From Adiantum capillus-veneris (lineage: Eukaryota; Streptophyta; Polypodiopsida; Polypodiales; Pteridaceae): 64,000 nt of DNA. Below, in pieces: positions 9,178 to 19,846 of this stretch. The stretch's first letter is position 1, and every line of letters starts with the position of its first letter. The position numbers and the translations under genes are program-made. Under the pieces are notes generated by a model. It did not search any database. It worked only from the letters and a program-made list of their open reading frames with translations, and had not been told where the DNA came from. Location of the stretch: positions 92,307,340 through 92,371,339 of the forward strand of contig CM043971.1 in assembly GCA_014529385.2 (NCBI GenBank). The letters are read 5' to 3'.

Positions 9178-10348
9178 GGTGGAGAGAGCTAGCAGGGAAT
9201 GAAGAGGAAGAAGAAACATTTCATAGGAGAAAGAATTAGTTCCTCACTTATCATCACTCTTCTTGCGCCAGGCATACATAATAGCATAGTAATGAACATG
9301 GCAAGCTTAAGCATTGAAGCATGGCTCTTGGTTGGATTTGCATTCCATAGCCAAGAGTGTTGGTGTAGGCTCTCAACCTCTCTACTTGCCTAGAGAAGGA
9401 GAGGGAGCTCTTGCACTTTGCACAATACACAATGAGAGTGTGTGTGGGAGAGTATACCCCTCAAGCAACCCCCTAGCTTGCTTTTGTCGATCATCCCCCT
9501 TGTAGCTCATGCTTGAAGCTCATTGGACCCCTCCTGGCCTAGCCAATCACAAGCAAGGGCATATCAAACCAAGTGTCCCCCTTTCCCCTTCGAGAGAGAG
9601 GACTTCATAAATACTAAATCAATTGATTAAATCCACTAAATTATCATTGGATCCCTCTTGGAAGGCCAACCAATAGGCTTTATGCACACCATGAGGGTAA
9701 CCTAGCTAGGGGCTTGACATGTGTCCTTCTTGCCTCTTGGGCAAGGGGTGCCCTTTGGGGAGAGAGAGTGGTCAAGCCACCACCCCCCCCCCCCTTCTTG
9801 CATGGCTCGCCCCCTCCTTGTAGGGATTTGCATTGACTTTTGTGACACCTCAACCTTGGGCCCAGTTCGCACCAGAAGCTTCGCCCTTAAGCCCCTCAAT
9901 GGGTCCTCAAGTACATCCCTAGCATCTCAGGCATAACAAGCACCTCAAGTATCTCAATCATCAAGCACTTCAAGCATCTCAATTATCTCACTTATCAAGC
10001 ACTTCAAGAATCTCAAGCATCTCAGTCCATCAGGCATGACAAGCACCTCAAGCTTGGGCCGGGTTCCCACCTCAAGCACAGCCCTAGCTTACCTAAGGTC
10101 AAAGGACTTTTAGCACTAACTATCTGAGGTCTTCATTGAAGCTAACCCTAGGTCTATAATCTCCATTAGCCTTGATCTTTGACATACCATCTCTCATTTG
10201 GGTCCCTTTACCATTGGACCCGTGTAGAGATAGATCTATAAGCACATGTCTATATCCTAACCCTTGCTCCCGTTTATTCTCCCACATTAAATGATCAGTT
10301 TAATATGAGAAATTCATGTGGGTTGGTTAGATATTAGATTTTATGACA
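9178..10348 (-). repeat. element B 3' LTR, truncated
   Basis: It matches 15349-16550 over its whole length, including the shared GGTGGAGAGAGCTAG start and the TTTTATGACA end. The portion equivalent to 14943-15348 is missing; sequence left of 9178 shows no similarity to it. On the minus strand this means the 3'-terminal part of the LTR is gone. It contains a poly-C run at about 9783-9795 and an internal AAGCAyCTCAA-type minisatellite at about 9925-10065. Confidence 0.88.
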
Positions 10349-10351
10349 TTA

Positions 10352-10361
10352 CCTCTCTCTT
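10352..10361 (-). other. element B polypurine tract
   Basis: Minus strand AAGAGAGAGG ends three bases before the LTR that begins TGTCATAAAATC. This is the expected place for the primer of second-strand DNA synthesis. Confidence 0.7.
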
Positions 10362-10762
10362 GAAATCATAGTCGTCCTCGACTATGAGGTAGAAGAGATA
10401 AAGCCTTGGTCATTAGTCAATCTTGCTTAGCGGGTAGAGGATCCCTTTTTACCCTACGATATCTTTCCAGTATGGATGACTAATCCATTTGGTGCTTGGG
10501 AGACATAGCTACCGCAAGCATGTCTGCTCTTTAGTCCATTCATTCTCCCAAGTAGAGTGATAAATTCTACTTGGTGTTTGAGAGACAGTGTCATCACAAA
10601 CATGACTCTAAGTATGCATACTATTCAAATTTGGTGCACAATAACAAGAGAGCTAGTCTCATACGATAAAAACATTGGTAATTTAAAAGAAATTTATACA
10701 TTTGCTTACTCTAATACAACATTGTAAGCATTGACAAGGTTCGTACTATCCTTAAGCTGTAT

Positions 10763-11368
10763 TCATTGCATCCACCTAGCATCTTCAAAAGGATAATTTT
10801 TGAACTTCATAAGATATCGTCAGATAATCTTTCCCTGTCGTAGTACCTTGTCTTCATGCCGAAGGATAGCTTTGGGTTGTAGAACCTCTTGTTGGTCTTC
10901 AATTTCAAGAGGGTCTTCAATAATTGATTCACTTGGTGGCTCTCCTTTGTAGGGCTTAAGTAGGCTCACATGAAAAGCATTGTGTATGAGCCAATGGTTG
11001 GGCAACTTGAGTTGATAAGCCATCTCATTGATTGGCTTCAAGATTTGAAAAGGACCATATTATCTTTTTGTTAATTTAGCATAATACTTTTGATGGCCCG
11101 TAGGATTTTTGCCCGTCGTTTTCCTCAATCGAGCCTTGGGAAATTTAAGTAAGACCCAATCATTTTCTTTGAACGTTAAGGCCCTTCTGTGCTTGTCAGC
11201 AGCAACTTTTTGCCTTTGTTGAGAGATGGATATAGCTTCCTTAATCTTTTGAAAAGATTCTTGTAGGTCACAGCTATACTCATCGGCAGAGAAGATCTTC
11301 CCATGTACTTTAAGTAGCAAGGGACTTTTAGATATTCCCTCAAGTATTTTAAAAGGTGTTTTTCCCAT
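10763..11368 (-). pseudogene. element B integrase C-terminus and chromodomain
   Basis: The frame at 11060-11368 starts with GKTPFKILEG and ends near the tether segment (basic, VAADKHRRALTFKENDWVLLK), typical of the integrase C-terminal domain. The next frame (10820-11041) has [20 protein letters not shown], the usual GPY/F-to-chromodomain link. After a stop, KFKNYPFEDARWM ends at 10763, which is the C-terminal chromodomain motif. The chromodomain targets integration to particular chromatin in chromoviruses. Several stops separate these parts. Confidence 0.82.
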
Positions 11369-11439
11369 AGAAGTATGGACAGTATTATTGTAAGCATACT
11401 CTACAAGAGGTAAGAACTTTTTTCATTGTGAGCATTGAT

Positions 11440-12060
11440 CTACTTATGTAACATAAGTCTTTAGTAGATCGAGTATTGTAAGATTGGCTATCTCACTTTG
11501 GCCATCTGTTTGTGGGTGATAGGCCGAAGAGAAATTCAATCTTGTTCCTAGATTTTCAAAGAGACCTTTCCAAAAATTATTGGTCATTCTAGGATCTCTA
11601 TCTGACACGATGGAAGTTGGTTATCCATGGTGTTTGAAAATCTATGATATGAAGAGAGTTGCCATTTGGTGTGCCTTAACATCCTTTTTGATAGGAAGAA
11701 AGTGTGCTTGCTTGCTAAACCTATTGACTAATGTCCATATTCCCGTATTCCCATGGATAGACTTGGATAAGCCAAAGATAAAATCCATGGATATACTCTC
11801 CCATGTTGAATTTGGTATAGGCAATGGCTGGAGTAATTCAAGTTGCTTCCCGCTGTCATACTTGTTCTTTTGGAATACTACACATTTTGAAACATACTCT
11901 TGTATGTCCACTTTCATGGCAGGCTAATAGAAGTACGTTTCTACTGCCCAGAGAGTAGGTTGAATGCCTCTATGCCCTGCGTAGGGAGGAGCATGGGATT
12001 CATACATGACTTTATTATACGAAGAGAGTGGGTAACACATAGCTTATTGCCGTGGAGAAG
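11440..12060 (-). pseudogene. element B integrase zinc finger and core
   Basis: The frame at 11642-11917 has KCVVFQKNK, where the second Cys of the HHCC finger is Phe. It is followed by SMDFIFGLSKS (first catalytic Asp) and VNRFSKQAHFLP. The stretch 11460-11640 gives SDRDPRMTNNFW and AYHPQTDGQSE pieces holding the second Asp and the Glu. All three catalytic acidic positions are thus readable, but in separate frames. The lost Cys and the frame breaks make it inactive. Confidence 0.82.
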
Positions 12061-12116
12061 ATAACCATCTTGCAAGGTGAATGGTTTCTCTTTCTTCCCC
12101 AAAGCAAGGGTGGATC

Positions 12117-12760
12117 TTATGTCTTTAGTTCAAGGTCAATATCATACTCATCTATCATAGAAGATAGATCATTGTGAGTTGTTATAGACACCACATTAAC
12201 TTTTGGTCGTCGTGAAAGTGCATTGGCCACTTGATTATGCTTACCAGCAATGCAAGCAATATGGAAATTGAATTGCAAAAGAAAATTTCCCCACCCCATT
12301 TGTTTGTCGGAAAGTTTGGTTTGTGTCATGAAGTACCTGAGACTTTGGTGGTCTATCGTAGAATAAATGGAGTCCCCAATAAATAATGCTTCCATGTATC
12401 TAGGACATGTAGAACAACTAAAAGCTCTCTCTCATAATTACCTAAGACACATTCATTTGTATTCAGCCTTCAGCTCTCATATGCTATGGCATACCCTTCT
12501 TGAAGCAAGACTGCTCCAAGGAAATCACCAGAAGCATCACATTGGACCTCAAAGGGCTTTGAGAGATCCGGAAGCATGAAGAATGGTTTGGAGGTAAGCT
12601 TCTCTTTGAGCTTGTCAAAAACATTTTTGTCCTTAGCAGTCCATAATACTGAACGTTCTTCTTAGTTAAGTCATGTAGTGGTCCTGCTATTTGAGAAAAT
12701 TTTGCTATGAAGCGTCTATAGTATGTACACACACCAATTTATTACCTCTAACTTTGATGG
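12117..12760 (-). pseudogene. element B RNase H region
   Basis: 12484-12732 starts with YYRRFIAKFSQIAGPLHDLTKK, the RT connection to RNase H. 12117-12395 reads YSTIDHQSLRYFMTQ and IAGKHNQVANALSRR, which are standard Ty3/gypsy RNase H landmarks, the last containing the HNxVADALSR-type motif with Asn in place of Asp. A frameshift lies between the two frames. RNase H degrades template RNA during reverse transcription. Confidence 0.82.
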
Positions 12761-12779
12761 ATCCATACGGATACCATCT

Positions 12780-13430
12780 TGAGAGATAATATGACCTAAG
12801 TACTGAATCTCTTGAAGAAAATTCACTTTATTTCTTTTGGTTGAGAAAAAGCTTGTTCTCTCTCAATGCTTGAAAAATCACTTGGAGATACTGCTTGTGT
12901 TCCTCCAAGGACTTGGAGTAGATGATGATATCATCAACAATAAATTTGCGATAGAATCTAAATATTTTTTCCATTATATGGTTGAACGTGGTTGGTGCAT
13001 TAGTCAAGCCAAAGGGCATGACTAGATATTCATAAAGAACAAACGTTGTGCGAAACACGGTCTTTAGGATATCTTCATCCACTCTCCTTATTTGATGATA
13101 TCCACTTTTTAGGTCAATCCTACTGAAGTAGGTAGAGCCTTGTAGCTTATCAAACAAATCTTCTACCCGAGGCACGTGAAATCTGTTTTTGATAGTGATA
13201 TGGTTTAGTGCTCGATAGTCAACACACATAATGTATGTACCATCTTTCTTTTGCATAAAAGGACTGGAGAGCAAAAGGGAGAGGAGCTAGGTCACCACCA
13301 TTCCTTTGTCAACCAATTCTTGTATACTTGCCTCATGATATCCTCTTGTTGAGATTGGGAAACTCGATAAGGAGGCTTGTTAGGTGGTGAGCTTCCTGGT
13401 AGAAGCTCAATTTGATGGTCATCATCCCCT
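12780..13430 (-). pseudogene. element B reverse transcriptase
   Basis: The frame at 12828-13274 covers most of the RT palm: KKDGTYIMCVDYRALN, FSRIDLKSGYHQIR, LVMPFGLTNAPTTFN and the catalytic box FIVDDIIIYSK, where the Y of YxDD is F but both Asp remain. The N-terminal part LPPKRGDDDHQIELLPG and PPYRVS comes from the frame to its right (13292-13843). A stop between the two frames near 13280 breaks the gene. This is the best-preserved coding part of element B. Confidence 0.9.
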
Positions 13431-13549
13431 CGTTTTGGAGGTAAGTCCATATGGATATCATCGATGAACACATCTTGGAATCCTTTTAGAAAATTCAACA
13501 AGTTTAACTCTTCTTGATTCCTATCATTTACATTTGATGAGACATAAGG

Positions 13550-14000
13550 ATCTTTTAGGGACTCTTTGACAAAAATCATGTACGCTGAAATTGAGCTCTT
13601 CATTGATTTATCAAAAGCAGGAGGATTTGCAAATGGTATAGTACGACCACACTCACTAGCATCTATATACATGTTCTTTTCCATGTAGGTGAAGTAGATT
13701 CTCCTTTCAAGGAACTCCATGTTGGCAGCCAAGCGATCAAACCATCTCACCTCTAGGATAGCATCCTCATGTTGGAGAGGAGAAATGAAAAAGTCTTCTT
13801 TGTCGATATAGCTTTGGACATGAAGCCTCAAATTTCCAATCAAGGGAGTAATGGAGGCTTGTTGTTACTTGAAAGTTGTGTCAGCCGTTCCAATATCTCC
13901 CATCTTGAAAGCTTGAATGCCCAACTTGGTGGCCAACTCCGTTGATATCAAGTTGTAAGTAGAGCCAGGGTCAAATAGGATGAAGGCATCATGCTCCCTT
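13550..14000 (-). pseudogene. element B protease
   Basis: Minus-strand reading around 13920-13990 gives FILFDPGSTYNLIST, the retropepsin active site with DSGS changed to DPGS, then LATKLGI. An in-frame stop near 13866 separates it from the rest of the protease and linker in the frame 13292-13843. It would have cleaved the Gag-Pol polyprotein. The Ser-to-Pro change next to the catalytic Asp probably inactivates it. Confidence 0.75.
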
Positions 14001-14877
14001 ACCTTTCCCCAAGCATAGGAGAGAGATGATCCTTTGCAATGAGCATCCTCTTTTGGAGCTTCGATGGTGGAAGCTCTAGGAGTCTCATTGCGAGCATTTT
14101 TCTTGGGGCAAGAACAATAGCCATGTCCTTGCTCCCCTCACTTATGGTCCTTGCGAAAAGCTTCAAGCTTTTCAGGAGAGATTTTGTTTTGCCTTTGTAA
14201 ACTCCTCTCTCCTTGGACTGATTGTTGTTGTTGTTGTTGTTGGAAGTGCCTTGGGAAGAATTTTGGGCATTGGTTTTCCCCTTTGCATCATTTTTGTCTT
14301 TGTTTTCCATGGGCTTGACATTGCGTCTAGCCCCTTGTTGGAAATTGATGCGTGAAGAAACCATGGTGTAATGGATTACTTTGGTGATAGAACTAGTTCG
14401 TTGAGAGTTGACGTATTCTGCCATCTCTCCAATTAATTCTGCACATAATTGTTGCTTTTTCTTGGTGAAGACAGTAGCCTTGAGATGTAAATCCCAAAAC
14501 TTGTCTACATATTTGTGGATAGACTCATGAGAGAGAAGCTTCAAACTGCACCATTTGGTAATCACTTTGTCCTTTGCATCGCTTGCAAGGAATTGCTTCA
14601 TGATGGAAACTCGTAGAGTTTTCCATGTCTTAGGGGCTTCACCGTTGCCATGAAGGCTAACTCACCGTTGACGAGCCGATTTTTGGAAGTGCATAGCTAC
14701 ATGGAGTAGCTTGGAGGACTCTGTGAAGCCCTCGTCTCCAAAGGCCACATCAAATTGCTGGATGAAGGCCAATACTTTGTTGGTGGCACCAAAGGTGCCA
14801 TCATAGGTGAGAGGGCTCAACAAAACCGATAATAGATCCCAATCCCTTACCCTAATATAATTAGCAAAATCAACCAT
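14000..14877 (-). pseudogene. element B gag
   Basis: The start is taken at the Met at 14877 (MVDFANYIRV...), about 50 bp inside the primer site. The first frame (to 14662) resembles the gag N-terminus (LAFIQQFDVAFGDEGF, LHVAMHFQKSA). The second (13999-14601) gives a capsid end (KDKVITKWCSLKLLSHESIHKYVDKFW is the longest readable stretch, residues about 11-37), then an Asn/Gln-rich linker. A zinc-knuckle-like HGYCSCPKKN reads in another frame near 14100. Gag forms the particle. At least two frame breaks are present. Confidence 0.78.
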
Positions 14878-14929
14878 TTATAGGCTACTTAAGGACCTCT
14901 CTTCTTAAGCAATAAAATAGAAACCAAAT

Positions 14930-14941
14930 GCTCTGATACCA
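14930..14941 (-). other. element B primer binding site
   Basis: Minus strand TGGTATCAGAGC, a perfect initiator tRNA-Met type site, is separated by one base from the LTR that starts at 14943 (plus-strand TGTAATGAAAATGG). Confidence 0.9.
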
Positions 14942-14942
14942 A

Positions 14943-16550
14943 TGTAATGAAAATGGGCTATTAACTATGAGAGTAGCGGAAATTGAGAAAGTTCTTTTGT
15001 GAAATTACTTTGTGAGCATAACGGGTGAACTTAATTGATGGTAGCAACATAAATATTGCATATAGTTAACTTGGCATGAATAATAATTTTGCAAGAGAGA
15101 GAGTTTAGAGAACATGACAACAATTGAGGACCGGAATTATGTCGATCCGGTACCCCCTCCAATTGGCATTTGTATTATAGTTTCTCCCATAAAGAGAGAC
15201 TTGTTACAATACAATCTTTGTGTTCCTTGTGACCTAGGTGATGCAATGAAGATGGAAAGCTTCATGCATCATCACGAGCATAACATAAACTTTGTGGAAA
15301 ACATTAACTATCCCAAGCTTCAGTCCCAAGACCTCAAACACCTTCAAAGGTGGAGAGAGCTAGTAGGGAATGAGGATAGGGAAGAGGAAGAAGAAACATT
15401 TTATAGGAGAAAGAATTAGTTCCTCACTTATCATCACTCTTCTTGCTAGCATAGTAATGAATATGGAGAAGAAGGCAAGCTTAAACATTGAAGCATGGCT
15501 CTTGGTTGGATTTGCATTGCATAGCCAAGAGTGTCGGTGTAGGCTCTCAACCTCTCTACTTGCCTGGAGAAGGAGAGGGAGCTCTTGCACTTTGCATAAT
15601 ACACAATGAGAGTGTGCTTGAGTGTGTGTGGGAGAGAATACCTCTCAAACAACCCCCTAGCTTGCTTTGGTTGATCCCCCTTGTAGCTCATGCTTGAAGC
15701 TCATTGGACCCCTCCTGGCCTAGCCAATCACAAGCAAGGGCATATCAAGCAAAAAGGGAAGCCTTGGGACAAGTGTCCCCCTTTCCCCTTTGAGAGAGAG
15801 GACTTGATAAATGCTAGATCAATTAATTAAATCCACTAAATTATTATTGGACCCCTTGGAAGGCCAACCAATAGGCTTTAGGCACACTATGAGGGTAACC
15901 TAGCTAGGGGCTTGACATGTGTCCTACTTGCCTCTTGGGCAAGGGGTGCCCTTTGGGAGAGAGAGTGGTCAAGAGACCACTCCCCCTTCTTGCATGGCTT
16001 GCCACCTCCTTGTAGGGATTTCAATTGACTTTTGTGATACCTCAAGCCCCTCAACCTTGAGCCCAATTCTCACCATAGGCTTGGCCCTTACGCCCCTCAA
16101 GCTTGGGTTGGGTTCCCACCTTACATATAGCCCTAGCATCTCAAGCATGACAAGCACCTCAAACATCTCAATCATCAAGCACTTCAAGCATCTCAATCAT
16201 CAAGGACTTCAAGCATCTCAGTCATCATCAGTCATGACAAGCACGTCAATCTTGGGCTAGGTTCCCACCTCAAGCACAACCCTAGCTTACCTAAAGTCAA
16301 AGGACTTTTAACACCAACTATTGGAGGTCTTCAATGAATCTAACCCTAAGGTCTTTAATTGCCATTGGTTAGCCTTGCTCTTTGACATACCATCTCTCAT
16401 TTCGGCCCCTTCACCATTGGCCCCGTGCTGAGATAGATCTATAAGCACATGTCTATATCCTAACCCTTGTTCCCATTTATTCTCCCACATCAAATGATCA
16501 GTTTAATATGAGAAAATCATTTGGTTGGTTAGATATGAGATTTTATGACA
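14943..16550 (-). repeat. element B 5' LTR (1608 bp)
   Basis: TG...CA termini (TGTAATG at the left, TTATGACA at the right), with the primer site adjacent on the left. It is similar to 9178-10348 and, inverted, to the LTR at 17330-18857. It contains several-fold repeated AAGCAyCTCAA/TCTCAATCATC units at about 16130-16255. On the minus strand transcription would run leftwards into gag. The sequence after 16550 (CTTGT) is a candidate target-site flank, but the other flank is lost. Confidence 0.9.
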
Positions 16551-16852
16551 CTTGTCACAATTAGAATTTGACTCAACTTTAGTAACTTTGGTCTTCATGT
16601 ACACCAGTTGCCATGGAACCTTGGTGGATGAATTGATGCAAAATTTAAATCCACTAACCACCAGGTCTTTCATAAAGATAGGCTAGGATGGTTGGGAGGA
16701 GCATGTCGTTCTTTAACATGAGGCATCTCTCTGATATCACAACTAATTTTAAGAGAGTTAATCTTTGCTTCCGTGCAATGGCGTTGTGTAGAGAAGGAAG
16801 ACGAAGAAAAAAATCTTGGAAACGATGGGCGTGTACAACTTCTCTAGCGTGT

Positions 16853-16888
<36 letters not shown>

Positions 16889-17205
16889 GGCTCACAATCC
16901 ACTTGCACCATATCACACGCAAGTAGTCTTGGCAGATTTTGTGCAGGTTTGAGATCCAATTTTCATCTCTAGAGAGCTCTCGTCCGAGTACTATACGCAA
17001 CTCTATGTGTGTGTATGTGTATGTGCGTCTACATTAGGGTGCATCATAATTGGAGCTTGGGAGCTTTTGATTTCACACTCAAAGGTCCAATAGCCCTCAT
17101 TTTTTTGTCTTTGGGGTTATACAAGGGTGATCCCCCCACCCCCGGTTCCATAGCAAGGCAAGGTAATCCTAACAAACTTCAAAGCTCAAAGGCCACCAAG
17201 GCAAG
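16551..17205. other. spacer between head-to-head LTRs, (AC)n inside
   Basis: 655 bp between the LTRs of elements B and C, which point away from each other. It contains an AC/CA dinucleotide tract at about 16857-16887 and a short GT-rich tract near 17005-17030. No gene was recognised; open frames are low-complexity. Confidence 0.6.
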
Positions 17206-17329
17206 TGTCATAAAATCTAATATCTAACCAAGCCAAATGATTTTCTCATAATGTGGGAGACTAAACGGGAACAAGGGTTAGAATATAGACATACAACTTA
17301 CAGATCTATCTCAAGACAGGGCCAATGAA
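17206..17329 (+). repeat. partial LTR, first 124 bp
   Basis: It starts TGTCATAAAATCTAATATC and matches the first 124 bp of the complete LTR that begins at 17330. It is therefore either the stump of an LTR into which the next LTR inserted, or a tandem duplication of the LTR start. Confidence 0.8.
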
Positions 17330-18857
17330 TGTCATAAAATCTAAAATCTAACCAACCCAAATGATTTTATCATATTAAACTGATCATTTAATGTGGGAGA
17401 ATAAACGGGAACAAGGGCTAGAATATAGACATGTACTTACAGATCTATCTCAACACGGGGCCAATGGTTAAGGGGTCCAAATGAGAGATGGTATCTCAAA
17501 GACAAAGGCTGCCTAATGGAGCTTAAATACCTTATGGTTATCTTCATTAAAGACAGGTCCAATAGTTGGTGTGAAAAGCCTTGAACCTTAGGTAAGCTAG
17601 GGCCGTGCTTGAGGTGGGAACCCAGCCCAAGCTTGAGGTGCTCGCTGACTAAGGTGCTTGTTGTGCTTGCTGACTAAGGTGCTTCAGGTGCTTAATGACT
17701 AAGGTGATAAGGTGCTCCATGACTAAGGTGATTGAGGGTAAGGTGTTCCACAAACTCAACATGATCCCTACTCATGAGGGGGCAAGCCCTCTTTGTAGGA
17801 GCTAGAGAGAGAACACACACACCCTCACACAAGGCATCCTTGATACAAAGAAAGCAGCAGGGACACTTGTAACCTCCTCTTCATGTTGCCCCCATAGTGT
17901 GCATAAAGTCTATTGGTTATCCTCCCAAGGGGTCCAATGATAATTTAGTTAATTTAATTAATTGTTTATGAATTTATCAAGTCCTCTCTCTCAAAGTGGA
18001 AAGGGGGACACTCATTCCAAGGCTAGCATGGTTGCTTGATGTGACTAAGGCATGTGATTGGCTAGGCTTGTAGCGGTCCAATCAAATTTCAGCTTGGGCT
18101 ACAAGGAGGGGTTGACTAAGAGAAGCTAGGGGTGTTCTTGGGGGGTATACCCTCTCTCACACACACTCACAAGCTCATTCTCACAAGAGCAAAGTGCAAG
18201 AGCTCTATCTCCTTCTCCAAGCTTGTAAAGTAGTTGAGAGCCTACACCAACACTTTTGGCTATGGAATGCAAATCCAACCAAGAGCCGTGCTTAAATGCT
18301 TAAGCTTTCCATATTCTCATCTCATTTGCTATTATGTATGCTAGCAAGAAAAGTGATGATAAGTGAGGAACTATTTCTTTCTCCTATGACCGTTTCTTCT
18401 TTTTCTTCCTTACCCTCATTCCCCGCCGCTAGCTCTCTCCACCTTTGAAGGTGTTTGAGGCCTTGGGACTGAGTCTGGGGATGGTTAATGCTTTTCACAA
18501 AGTCTATATTATGCTTGTGATGCATGAAGCTTTCCATCTTTATCGCCTCACCTAGGTCACAAGGAACACAAAGATTGTATTGTACCAAGTCTCTCTCTTG
18601 ATGGGAGAATCTATAATACAAAAGCCTATTGGAGGGGGGACCGGCTCCACATAAATCTGGTCCTCAATGGTTGTCATGTTCTCTAAACTCTCTCTCTTGC
18701 AAAAGTATTGTTAATGCCATATTAATTAATTATTATGGTTAAGTTGCTACCACTAAATAAGTTCACCCTCTATGTTCTCAAAGTAGTCTCACAAAAATGC
18801 TTTCTCTAATTCTCCCAATTTCGCTATTCTCAAAGTTCATAGGCCATTTCCATTACA
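17330..18857 (+). repeat. element C 5' LTR (1528 bp)
   Basis: TGTCATAAAATCT at the start and CATTACA at the end, directly followed by a primer site. It is the inverted relative of the element B LTR. The shared GGTGGAGAGAGCTAG motif appears here as its complement near 18430-18445. It contains a diverged minisatellite with GACTAAGGTGCT units at about 17640-17740. Confidence 0.88.
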
Positions 18858-18858
18858 T

Positions 18859-18870
18859 TGGTATCAGAGC
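18859..18870 (+). other. element C primer binding site
   Basis: TGGTATCAGAGC one base after the LTR end, identical to that of element B and to the initiator tRNA-Met complement. Confidence 0.9.
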
Positions 18871-18985
18871 TATTGGTTTCTCTTTTCTTGCTTGAGAAAA
18901 GAGGTCCTTAAGTTGTCTATGAAAGGTTGGGCATGTTTATTGCAATAGGGTAAGTGGGACAATGATCTATTATCTTGGTTGATAA
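18871..18985 (+). mobile_element. element C leader remnant, rest deleted
   Basis: The leader (AGAGGTCCTTAAGT... to GATCTATTATC) is homologous to the reverse complement of 14830-14929 of element B. After about 18985 the similarity ends and no gag or pol follows. Element C is thus a 5' LTR with a short leader, truncated before gag. Confidence 0.75.
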
Positions 18986-19353
18986 GGACTTAGTTCAAGG
19001 TACACCATTGGGAACTAAAGTCTTAATAATGGAGCCTCTCGGGGCTTGCCTTTGGCTTAACAATTATTGAGCTACGAGCAAGATCAACAGGAACCATAAT
19101 CAACCGAGTAATGTTAGACCCTCTCCACTAGTCTTTGCAATCAACAATGTCTAAACCATGGGTGTGGCTGCTTGAGAACTGATTTTAAAAGGTAAAGAAG
19201 AGTAGCGACTAAGGTTTTTGAGGGTACCAAAGCACAAAGTAATCTATACATAAGTTGAATTAGCATGGTTTACAATAACCAACAGAGTAGAATGAACATT
19301 GATAACTTTCATTTTGCACATGAATGTGCTAATGATGACGCCCCTATGTTGTC
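18986..19353. other. unassigned sequence
   Basis: No open frame, motif or repeat was recognised. It lies between the truncated element C and the 74-bp minisatellite. Confidence 0.4.
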
Positions 19354-19846
19354 CTAACCAGCATACTCTGTAAGATCACTAGGCATGCTAACTAGCATAC
19401 CATTAATGCTAATCCATGAATATTGTACTAACCAGCATACTCTGTAAGATCACTTGGCATGCTAACTAGCATACTCATAAAGCTAAACCCTAAATATTGT
19501 GCTAACCAGCATACTCTGTAAGATCACTAGGCATGCTAATTAGCATACCATTAATGCTAAATCCTGAATATTGTGCTAACCAACATACTCTGTAAGATCC
19601 CTATGCATGCTAATTAGCATACCATTAATGCTAAACCCTGAATAATGTGCTAACCAACATACTCTATAAGATCCCTAGGTAAGATCACTAGGTATGCTAA
19701 CTAGCATACTCATAATGCTAAACCTTGAATATTGTGCTGGCCAGCATACTCTATAGGATCACTAAGTATGCTAACTAGCATACTCATAATGCTAAACCCT
19801 CAATATTGTGCTAGCTAGCATACTCTAGGATCACTAGGCATGCTAA
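19354..19846. repeat. 74-bp tandem repeat, left block (7 units)
   Basis: Units begin at 19354, 19428, 19502, 19576, 19650, 19738 and 19811. The first four steps are exactly 74 bp. The 88-bp step contains a 14-bp local duplication around GTAAGATC. Each unit has two related half-motifs, CTAACCAGCATAC and GCTAACTAGCATAC, so it may itself derive from a shorter repeat. The last unit stops after CTAA at 19846 and resumes at 22447. Confidence 0.93.

Larger units (their letters stand above)
9178..16550 (-). mobile_element. Ty3/gypsy chromovirus, element B
   Basis: Minus-strand order from right to left: LTR (14943-16550), initiator-Met primer site, gag, protease, RT, RNase H, integrase, chromodomain, polypurine tract, LTR (9178-10348). 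RT before integrase and a terminal chromodomain define a chromovirus. Gag-pol is broken into many short frames by stops and frameshifts. The left LTR lacks the part corresponding to the first 406 bp of the right LTR, so no target-site duplication can be checked. A homologous element (C) lies head-to-head to its right. Confidence 0.92.
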
